From an uncultured Dokdonella sp. (lineage in GTDB: Bacteria; Pseudomonadota; Gammaproteobacteria; Xanthomonadales; Rhodanobacteraceae): 19,185 nt of DNA. Under the pieces are notes generated by a model, which worked only from the letters and a program-made list of their open reading frames with translations, was not told the origin of the DNA and made no database searches. The DNA lies in NCBI GenBank assembly GCA_934526015.1, contig CAKSZY010000032.1, positions 1-19,185 of the forward strand, in the 5' to 3' direction. A program made the position numbers and the translations under genes. This document shows positions 12,848 through 19,185 of the stretch, in pieces (within the stretch, counting starts at the first letter, position 1; every line of letters begins with the position of its first letter).

Positions 12848-15712
12848 TCAGAACTTCACGGTTGCCTCGACATAGCTGAAGCGGCCCGGCAGGTCGTAGG
12901 TCGATGCGTCGTAGCCGTTGAGCGAGCAGCTGAGGCAAATCGGCGGATCCTTGCCGAACACGTTGTTGACGCCGGCGGAGACGGTCAGCTTGAGGTCCGT
13001 CGGCAGCTTCCAGCTCGCGCGCACGTCGTGGAACGTGGTGGCGCCGAGACGGTTGGTGTTGGCGGCGAGGTTGCGGCAGATCTCGTAGCCCTCGGCGCCG
13101 GCACAGCTCTCGGTGAGGCTGGAGACGTAGCGCGCGGTCCAGCCGGCACTCCAGTCGCCGAGCGACCAGTTCAGGCGCGCGTTCGCCTTCCACTTCGGGA
13201 TCGCGCTGTCGGCCACTTCGATGCCGACGCGGCGCGGCTCGGCCTGGCCGGAGTCGGTGGCGATCGCCTCGTACTTGCGCACGTAGGTCGCCTGCAGGCT
13301 CGCGCCGAAGGTGCCGATGCCGGTCTCGTTGCCGAGCCAGTGGATGCCGAAGTCGAATCCGCGGGTGTCGATGCGGCCGAGGTTGTACAGGGTGTTGTCG
13401 AAGGCGTTGATGTTGCCGCCCGAGGAACGGCCGATGCCGTTGCAGAACACCGGATCGAGCGTGGCCACGCAGCGGTCGAGCTGGGTCTGCGCATCCGAGG
13501 CCTGGATCGCGTCCTCGATGCGGATGCGGTACCAGGTCAGCTCGAAGTCGAGCCGCTGTGCCCAGTCCGAATCGGCCGCCCATGACGGACTGTAGACACC
13601 GCCGATGGTCAGGCTCTTCGAGGTCTCCGGTTGCAGTTCGGGATTGCCGCCGGTGACCACCGAGATCTGCGTGTTCGACTGCTCGAACGTCGCCGGGTCC
13701 GGCACGCCGAGGGCGATGCAGTTGGTCGCGGTCTGGCCGGTGGCGAAGTTGCACGGATCCTGGATGGTGGCGTCGAAGCGCGAGAAGGTGCCGTACAGCT
13801 CGCCGATCGACGGTGCGCGGAAGCCTTCCGCCCAGGTGCTGCGCAGGGTGAGGTCATCGCCGATCTGCCAGCGCAGGCCGAGCTTGTTGTTGGTGGTGCT
13901 GCCGAAGTTCGAGTAATCCGAGTAGCGCGAGGCGACGCTGAAATCGAGGCGCTTGGCGAATGCGGCATCGGCGACCAGCGGCACGTTGAGTTCGAGATAG
14001 AACTCGTCGACGTCGTACGAACCGCGGGTCGGGCCGGACGGCACGCCGTTCGACTCGCCGGCGACGACGATCGCGTCGGGCTGGTAGGAACCGCTCTGCT
14101 TGCGGTGCTCGTAGCCGGTGGCGAAGGCGAGTGCGCCGGCCGGCAGCTCGAACAGGTCGCCGGACAGGTTGGCCGTCCACGTGGTCAACTTCTGCCGGCT
14201 GCGGTCGACTTCGGTGAACAGGATGTAGTCGAGCATTTCCTGGGTGATCGTGCCGGGACCGCCGAACAGGTTCAGCGGCACGCACGGCGCGGTGCAGTCG
14301 GCGAGCGGGCCGAGTGCGCGCTGGATGTGGGCGATGTTGTAGGTGCCGGTGACGGTCTGGGTGGCCTTGTTTTCGGCGTTGACGTAGTTGACGTCCCAGA
14401 AGAAGTTGCGCCCGCCGGCCTCGAAGTCGCCGTTGAGCCCGGTGGAGAAGTACCGCGTGTCGACATCCTGGGTGAAGATGCGCGGACCGCCTTCGATCGG
14501 CCGCCGCGCGACCAGCGTGCCCTCGGGGCCGATGGTGATGCCGAACGGGTTGAACGGATTGGTGACGTCGATGGCGACCGAGTCGCCGAGGCCGTAGGTG
14601 CCGGCCTCCGAACCGAGAAAGATCGGTTCCGGTGCCGCCTGGTTGGCCGATTCGCGCTGCGTGTAGGCGCCCTTGAGGTTCCAGTTGACCGCATCGGTCA
14701 GGCGGTAGCTGCCGTTGACGAACAGCGACTTGCGCTCCGATGGCGTCAGCAGCAGGTTGAACGGGGCGAAGTTGAAACGGTCGCTGTTGACGCCGGAGCC
14801 GACCCAGGGATGGAAGTCGCCGAGGGTCGGCATGCCGGTGGCGCCGTCGCCGGCGATGTTGCAGAAGTTGTCCGGGCAGAGGCCACCAAAATCGGACGGC
14901 GCGGCGAACACGAAGCGACCGCCCGGCGTCGCCGAACTGCCGTTGTCGACGCCGGTGCCGGGCACCGGGAAGCGCGACTGGTTCCACACCGCCGAGCTGA
15001 TCGAATCCTGCTTGTAGTAGCTGATGTCGGCGAAGAAGTCGAAGCGATCGCCGCTGCCGCCGAGCGAGACATTGCCCTGGCGGGTCTGGCCGTCGCCTTT
15101 CGAGTAGTCGCCGTAGTGCAGGCGCGCGGCACCGCCGTCCTGCTTCTTCTTGGTGATGATGTTGACGACGCCGGCGATCGCGTCGGAGCCGTACAGCGAC
15201 GAGGCACCGTCGGTGAGCACCTCGATGCGGTCGACCGCGCTGGCGGGGATGGTGTTGAGGTCGACTGCCGCGGACACGCCGGAGGCCGAGGACTCGCTGA
15301 CCCAGCGCAGGCCGTCGACGAGGATCAGGGTGCGCTTCGCGCCAAGGTTGCGCAGGGAAATCGTCGTCGATCCGGAGCCGACGCCGCCGCCGTCGGGCGG
15401 GAAGCCGAAGTTGCCGGCCGAGTTGAAGCGGGTGTTGAGCGACGAACCGCTGACCGAGAGGCGCTGGACGATGTCGCCGATGGTGCCGAGCCCGGTCGCC
15501 TCGATGTCGGCCGAGGTGATGACCTGTACCGGAACCTGACCTTCGATTTCCGCCTTGCGGATGCGTGAACCGGTGACCGTGATCGCTTCGAGCGTCTGCG
15601 CGTCGTCGACCGCGGTCGACTGGGCGTGGACCGCGATCGCGGGCACGGCGATGAATCCGGCCGCGATTGCGGCACGGACCGCCTGCGTGAGACTGCAACT
15701 GCGAGCTGCCAT
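12848..15712 (-). CDS. TonB-dependent outer-membrane receptor
   Basis: A 954-residue outer-membrane receptor. A signal peptide ends near 'AIAVHAQ' (residues 25-31). 'LEAITVTGSRI' near residue 40 is the TonB-box region. The plug domain follows with 'ISLRNLGAKRTLILVDGLRW', 'NTIPASAVDRIEVLTDGASS' and 'IAGVVNIITKK', and a long 22-strand barrel runs to the end, closing with 'YVEATVKF' whose final Phe is the usual BAM signal. Several close Cys pairs in loops ('CPDNFC', 'CTAPC', 'CVATLDPVFC', 'CLSC') suggest periplasm-formed disulfides. Such Lysobacterales receptors take up siderophores, peptides, glycans or other large substrates; none can be read here. The ATG has GGAGAGA just upstream. It is divergent from the lytic transglycosylase and no transporter gene sits beside it, so it appears to work alone. 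Confidence 0.94.
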   Translation of the reverse strand: MAARSCSLTQAVRAAIAAGFIAVPAIAVHAQSTAVDDAQTLEAITVTGSRIRKAEIEGQVPVQVITSADIEATGLGTIGDIVQRLSVSGSSLNTRFNSAGNFGFPPDGGGVGSGSTTISLRNLGAKRTLILVDGLRWVSESSASGVSAAVDLNTIPASAVDRIEVLTDGASSLYGSDAIAGVVNIITKKKQDGGAARLHYGDYSKGDGQTRQGNVSLGGSGDRFDFFADISYYKQDSISSAVWNQSRFPVPGTGVDNGSSATPGGRFVFAAPSDFGGLCPDNFCNIAGDGATGMPTLGDFHPWVGSGVNSDRFNFAPFNLLLTPSERKSLFVNGSYRLTDAVNWNLKGAYTQRESANQAAPEPIFLGSEAGTYGLGDSVAIDVTNPFNPFGITIGPEGTLVARRPIEGGPRIFTQDVDTRYFSTGLNGDFEAGGRNFFWDVNYVNAENKATQTVTGTYNIAHIQRALGPLADCTAPCVPLNLFGGPGTITQEMLDYILFTEVDRSRQKLTTWTANLSGDLFELPAGALAFATGYEHRKQSGSYQPDAIVVAGESNGVPSGPTRGSYDVDEFYLELNVPLVADAAFAKRLDFSVASRYSDYSNFGSTTNNKLGLRWQIGDDLTLRSTWAEGFRAPSIGELYGTFSRFDATIQDPCNFATGQTATNCIALGVPDPATFEQSNTQISVVTGGNPELQPETSKSLTIGGVYSPSWAADSDWAQRLDFELTWYRIRIEDAIQASDAQTQLDRCVATLDPVFCNGIGRSSGGNINAFDNTLYNLGRIDTRGFDFGIHWLGNETGIGTFGASLQATYVRKYEAIATDSGQAEPRRVGIEVADSAIPKWKANARLNWSLGDWSAGWTARYVSSLTESCAGAEGYEICRNLAANTNRLGATTFHDVRASWKLPTDLKLTVSAGVNNVFGKDPPICLSCSLNGYDASTYDLPGRFSYVEATVKF

Positions 15713-15892
15713 GTACTCTCTCCAGATGAGTGGTGGTTCCAGGGGCCCCCTGCCTTCCCGCAGCCCTGCGGCTCCGGTTAAAAAAATGTAAACGGTCGCG
15801 ATTCGGCGCGCCAGAGAAATCCGCCACGAAAGTGAAATATTTCCGCCTGCGGCGGCGCGCCCCTTCCGGGGAAGGCCGCTACACTGGTCACC
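15713..15892. promoter_or_regulatory. Divergent promoter region, receptor and lytic transglycosylase genes
   Basis: A 180-base gap between divergent genes. It contains the window's clearest A-run (AAAAAAATGTAAA around 15780-15792), the palindrome GAAATATTTC (15834-15843), a CCTTC/GAAGG hairpin (15863-15875) and TACACT at 15880-15885. TACACT ends 7 bases before the transglycosylase ATG and may be a -10 box for a leaderless transcript. No -35 box is clear on either strand. Confidence 0.45.
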
Positions 15893-17935
15893 ATGACCTG
15901 TCGTCCCACCGGCGCCTGGCGCGCCGCCCTGATCAGCGCCGCGGCCCTTGCCGCGATTCCCGCCACCACCGGCGCCGCCGACCGCGAGCAGCAACGCAGC
16001 CAGTTCCGCCAGGCCCTCGAGGCCGTCGCCCGCCAGCCGGGTGACGCCTGGAAGCGTCACGCGATCGACCTCGCCGACTATCCGCTGCTGCCGTACGTCG
16101 AACTCGCCGTGCTCGAGCGCGGCAAGGCGCCGCCGGCACGGGCGGACGTCGAAGCCTTCCTGGCCCGCTGGCCCGACACCCTCGTCGCGCGCGGCGTGCG
16201 CGAGAAGGCCTTGCGCCGGCTCGCCGAGGCCGGCGACTGGGCGAACCTGCGCCGGCTCTGGCAGGACAGCGCTTCGCGCGACCTGCGCTGCGCCTGGCAA
16301 CGCGCGCGCATCGACGCCGGCGAGAAACCCGAGTACGCCAGCGACATCGCCGAGCTGTGGATGCAACCGCGCGCCACCCCGGCGCTGTGCGAGCCGCTGT
16401 TCGCCTGGGCGCGCACCAACGGCGTCCTCGGCGATGCCGAGATATGGACACGCATCGAGGCCGCCGCGGCGGCAGCCAATCCGGAAACCGTCGCCGCGAT
16501 CGGCCGTCACCTCGATGCCGCCGGCAAGGCCGCGGCCGACCGCATCGCCGCCGCCGTGCGCGACCCGGCCGGCGTGCTCGCCCAGGCCGCCAACTGGCCC
16601 GACACGGCGCGCACGCGCGATGCGATCTCGTTCGGCCTGATGCGCCTCGCGCGGCGCGACAGCGCCACCGCGGAAACGCGCTGGGCCGCGCTCGGCGCGA
16701 AGTTCCAGTGGGACCCCGCGCAGAAGCAGCGCATCCTCAACGCGATCGCGGTCTACCGCTCGACCGCTTATTCCGCCGACGCACTGGCGCGCCTGAAGGC
16801 ACTGCCGGCCGCGGCCGCCGACGACAGCTCGCGCGAGTGGCACGTGCGCGTCGCCCTTGCCACCGGCGACTGGAACGAAACCCTCGCCGCCCTCGATGCC
16901 ATGAGCGAGACGCAGAAGGCCGACGAGCGCTGGCGCTACCTGCGTGCGCGCATGCTCGACAAGCTCGGCCGCAAGACGGAAGCCGGCGCGCTGTTTGCCG
17001 AGGTCGCTCGCGAAGCGAATTTCCACGGCTTCCTCGCCGCCGACTGGATCGGCGCGGACTACGCGATCTGCCCGAACGTCTACGCCGCTGACCGCGAAGC
17101 CGAGAAGCGCATCCTCGACCAGCCCGATCTCGCCCGCGCCTTCGAGTGGCACGAACTCGGCCGCCTCGACGACGCGCGTCGCGAGTGGGATTTCGCGATG
17201 GCCAAGCTCGAACCGGCCGAGCGCCGCCTCGCCGCCGACGTCGCCTATCGCCGGCACTGGTACGACCGCGCGGTGTTCCTGCTTTCGGCGGCCGAGGAAA
17301 CCCGCCGCTACTACGAACAGCGCTTCCCGATCGGCATGAAGGCCCACGTCACCCGCGAGGCGCGCAGTGCCGGCATCGATCCGGCCTGGGCCTACGCCAT
17401 CATCCGTGCCGAAAGCGCGTGGATGAGCGACGCGCGCTCGCATGCCGATGCCTACGGCCTCATGCAGCTGCTGCCCGGCGTCGCGAAGCAGGTCGCCCAA
17501 CGCGCGAAGCTCGCCTACGCGAAACCTTCGGACCTGTTCAATCCGGATTACAACGTGCAGCTCGGCACGCGCTTCCTCGCCCAGATGGCCGGCCAGTATT
17601 CCGGCAGCCCGTGGCTGGCCAGTGCCGCCTACAACGCCGGCGGCGCGCCGGTGAAACGCTGGCTCGACGCACGTGGCCAGCTCGAACCCGATTTCTTCAT
17701 CGAAACGATTCCGTACAAGGAAACCCGCGAATACGTCGCCCGCGTGCTCGCCTTCAGCGTGATCTACGACTGGCGGCTCAATGACACGGTGATCCCGCTG
17801 GCCGCGCGCCTGCCGAAGATCGGCCAGGCCTACCAGCCGCCGAAGGGCGATGCGCAGCGCAAGAAGGTGGCCTGCCCGGCCGGAGTCGCCGACGCGCCCG
17901 CTGCACCACCGCCGGCGCACGCCACCGGCGGATGA
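15893..17935 (+). CDS. slt: Soluble lytic murein transglycosylase (Slt-type)
   Basis: A 680-residue periplasmic enzyme that cleaves peptidoglycan between MurNAc and GlcNAc with formation of 1,6-anhydro-MurNAc. A signal peptide covers about residues 1-28 ('AALISAAALAAIPATTGAAD'). A long alpha-helical superhelix (U-, L-type repeats) spans roughly residues 30-480, as in E. coli Slt70. The C-terminal SLT domain begins near 485 with 'ARSAGIDPAWAYAIIRAESA'; E507 in 'IIRAESAW' is the predicted catalytic acid/base, followed by 'AYGLMQLLP' and 'NVQLGTRFL', 'SAAYNAGGAPVKRW'. Length fits the family. A Pro/Ala-rich tail ends the protein. There is no Shine-Dalgarno; a possible leaderless start is noted. 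It is not in an obvious operon. Confidence 0.94.
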   Translation: MTCRPTGAWRAALISAAALAAIPATTGAADREQQRSQFRQALEAVARQPGDAWKRHAIDLADYPLLPYVELAVLERGKAPPARADVEAFLARWPDTLVARGVREKALRRLAEAGDWANLRRLWQDSASRDLRCAWQRARIDAGEKPEYASDIAELWMQPRATPALCEPLFAWARTNGVLGDAEIWTRIEAAAAAANPETVAAIGRHLDAAGKAAADRIAAAVRDPAGVLAQAANWPDTARTRDAISFGLMRLARRDSATAETRWAALGAKFQWDPAQKQRILNAIAVYRSTAYSADALARLKALPAAAADDSSREWHVRVALATGDWNETLAALDAMSETQKADERWRYLRARMLDKLGRKTEAGALFAEVAREANFHGFLAADWIGADYAICPNVYAADREAEKRILDQPDLARAFEWHELGRLDDARREWDFAMAKLEPAERRLAADVAYRRHWYDRAVFLLSAAEETRRYYEQRFPIGMKAHVTREARSAGIDPAWAYAIIRAESAWMSDARSHADAYGLMQLLPGVAKQVAQRAKLAYAKPSDLFNPDYNVQLGTRFLAQMAGQYSGSPWLASAAYNAGGAPVKRWLDARGQLEPDFFIETIPYKETREYVARVLAFSVIYDWRLNDTVIPLAARLPKIGQAYQPPKGDAQRKKVACPAGVADAPAAPPPAHATGG

Positions 17936-17947
17936 CGCCGTGCGGCC

Positions 17948-17966
17948 GCCCGGGTGCGACCCGGGC
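17948..17966 (+). terminator. Terminator-like hairpin after slt
   Basis: GCCCGGGT (17948-17955) and ACCCGGGC (17959-17966) form a perfect 8-bp stem with a GCG loop, 12 bases past the slt stop, followed by TTCCTCC. The pyrimidine tail makes it the best terminator candidate in the window. Confidence 0.6.
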
Positions 17967-18024
17967 TTCCTCCGCGCGCAACGAAAGGCTCTAATGGCCG
18001 CATCGGCTCGGAAGAGGCTTTGCC

Positions 18025-18969
18025 ATGAAACCGCTCAAGGTCGTCGTCCTCGGTGGTACCGGCTTCGTCGGCAGCCGGCTGGTGCCGCGCCTGCACGCGG
18101 ACGGCCATCGCATCGACGTGCTCTCGCGCAACCGCGACGACCGCCGAGATCTCGGCGTGCTGCCGCGCGTGCGCGTCGACAACTGCGACGTGCACGATCG
18201 CGCCGAACTGACCCGGCAACTGGCGGGCGCGGATGCGGTGGTCAACCTCGTCGGCATCCTCAACGAGGCCGGCAGCGACGGGCGCGGATTCCACAAGGCC
18301 CACGTCGAGCTGACCGCCACCCTGATCGAGGCCTGCAAGGCGGCCGGCGTGGAACGCCTGCTGCAGATGAGCGCGCTGCGTGCCGGCGAAGGCGCCAGCC
18401 ACTACCTGCGCACGCGCGGCGCGGCCGAAGCGCGCGTGCGGGCATCGCAGCTGGCATGGACGATCTTCCGTCCGTCGGTGATCTTCGGCCGCGGCGACGG
18501 CCTGTTCTACCGCTTCGCCAGCCTGCTGCGCATGGCACCGGTGCTGCCGCTCGCGCGCGCCGATGCGCGCTTCGCCCCGGTGTACGTCGGCGATGTCGCC
18601 GAGGCCTTCGCCCGCGCGCTCGTGCATCCGCACAGCATCGGCCACACCTACGAACTGGTCGGCCCGCGCATCGTCAGCCTGCGCGAGATCGTGCGCTGGA
18701 CGGGCGAACTGACCGGCCGCCGCCGGCCGGTCATCGGCCTGCCCGACTTCCTCGGTGCGCTGCAGGCACGCATCGGCGAATGGCTGCCCGGCAAGCCGAT
18801 CTCGCGCGACAACTTCCGCTCGCTGAAACTTGATTCGACCAGCGAGAAGGACGGCCTCGGCCAGCTCGGCATCGTCGCCACGCCGATGGAACTGGTGATG
18901 CCGGGCCTGCTCGGCGACGACCGCCGCGAAGCCGCCTTCTCGCGCTTCCGCGCCGGCCATCGCGGCTGA
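18025..18969 (+). CDS. NAD(P)-binding protein, complex I NDUFA9-like (atypical SDR)
   Basis: A 314-residue extended/atypical SDR. The nucleotide-binding loop is GGTGFVGSRL at residues 10-19, and 'DAVVNLVGILNEAG' near 70-83 and 'TIFRPSVIFGRGDG' near 145-158 are hallmarks of the NDUFA9-like group. In classical relatives a YxxxK pair is catalytic; here the equivalent stretch 'SHYLRTRG' has Y127 and R131, so Lys is replaced by Arg. That suggests a structural or redox-sensing role, not a standard dehydrogenase. Bacterial members are related to the mitochondrial complex I accessory subunit and may bind quinone-related lipids, but most are untested. AGAGG lies about 9 bases before the ATG. It follows slt after a hairpin and precedes a dispersed repeat, so it is probably a separate unit. 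Confidence 0.88.
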   Translation: MKPLKVVVLGGTGFVGSRLVPRLHADGHRIDVLSRNRDDRRDLGVLPRVRVDNCDVHDRAELTRQLAGADAVVNLVGILNEAGSDGRGFHKAHVELTATLIEACKAAGVERLLQMSALRAGEGASHYLRTRGAAEARVRASQLAWTIFRPSVIFGRGDGLFYRFASLLRMAPVLPLARADARFAPVYVGDVAEAFARALVHPHSIGHTYELVGPRIVSLREIVRWTGELTGRRRPVIGLPDFLGALQARIGEWLPGKPISRDNFRSLKLDSTSEKDGLGQLGIVATPMELVMPGLLGDDRREAAFSRFRAGHRG

Positions 18970-18970
18970 A

Positions 18971-19185
18971 ACGTCGAACGCACCCCACCTCCCACGGCCC
19001 CTCATCCGGTGCTGCCGCACCACCTTCTCCCCGCTGGCGCGGGGCGAAGGGACGGCTGGTGCTGTCGCAAGAATGCAAGGCTGCACTCTGGTGAAAACGC
19101 ATGCTGGACCCTTCTCCCCGTGGCGACGGGGAGAAGGTGCCCGGCAGGGCGGATGAGGGGCGCTTTCATGCTTCGTCTGGCGACG
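18971..19185. repeat. Dispersed mosaic intergenic repeat, copy C
   Basis: The same element as at the start of the window, in the same orientation. It has CCCCTCATCCG at 18998-19008, CGGATGAGGGG at 19150-19160, a core from 19065, and the hairpin CCTTCTCCCCG/CGGGGAGAAGG around 19111-19138. Positions 18983-19052 differ from 24-93 by one base. The right end reaches GCGCTTTC; the window stops shortly after. Confidence 0.85.

Noticed and set aside
13631..15568. 645-codon plus-strand open frame opposite the receptor gene
   Set aside because: Exact antisense shadow of the receptor, rich in Ala/Gly/Arg/Val with no domain.
15713..17920. Upstream extension of the receptor reading frame to a 1690-codon open frame antisense to slt
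   Set aside because: High GC keeps the frame open by chance. The receptor's signal peptide and GGAGAGA ribosome site fix the start at 15712, and slt has clear domains on the other strand.
1..19185. CRISPR array from the recurring repeats
   Set aside because: The repeats are long, irregularly spaced (kilobases apart), internally palindromic and without uniform spacers or cas genes.

Overview
The window is GC-rich, densely coded and free of RNA genes. It looks like the chromosome of a gammaproteobacterium of the order Lysobacterales (Xanthomonadales), perhaps a Rhodanobacteraceae or Lysobacteraceae member. The hints are the high GC, GTAG-type REP hairpins like those of Stenotrophomonas and Xanthomonas, a mosaic intergenic repeat of a kind I associate with this order, and a secreted beta-helix protein ending in a short 'VIFAHDFER' tail. 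This placement rests on pattern memory, not on an alignment. I recognise fifteen protein genes.

Layout. 1-232: a dispersed repeat. 321-971 (+): a class I SAM methyltransferase. 1082-2757 (-): a TMEM175-like channel protein and an AEC-family carrier, close together. 2873-6209 (-): a redox block in the transcription order DODA-type extradiol dioxygenase, SDR, aldo/keto reductase (gaps of 27-32 bases, probably one operon), then cytochrome b561 behind two strong hairpins. 6210-6773: a gene-free stretch filled by two truncated, rearranged copies of the repeat. 6774-8194 (+): an endonuclease V-like glycosylase homologue and a LysR regulator. 8313-10217 (+): a large secreted parallel beta-helix protein. 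10296-11510 (-): an HNH endonuclease followed by a small acidic protein of unknown function, an isolated two-gene unit. 11814-12665 (+): a second DODA-type dioxygenase (YgiD). 12704-12773: an inverted pair of GTAG REP hairpins. 12848-15712 (-): a TonB-dependent receptor, divergent from a Slt-type lytic transglycosylase (15893-17935, +). 18025-18969 (+): a NDUFA9-like NAD(P)-binding protein. 18971-19185: another copy of the first repeat, nearly identical in its left part.

How the genes may work together. The clearest theme is small-molecule redox chemistry: two catechol-type ring-opening dioxygenases of different sub-branches, an SDR, an aldo/keto reductase, a membrane cytochrome b561 and a LysR regulator lie within about 10 kb. 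A role in handling catechols, quinones or reactive carbonyls is an inference. The envelope genes (receptor, lytic transglycosylase, secreted beta-helix protein) look like ordinary independent units.

The most promising candidates for something undescribed are the HNH endonuclease plus acidic partner (possible defence or toxin/antitoxin-like unit, unproven), the mosaic repeat with five copies of a core of about 40 bases, and the short conserved-looking C-terminal tail on the beta-helix protein. I see no CRISPR array, integrase, transposase, phage gene, tRNA or rRNA.
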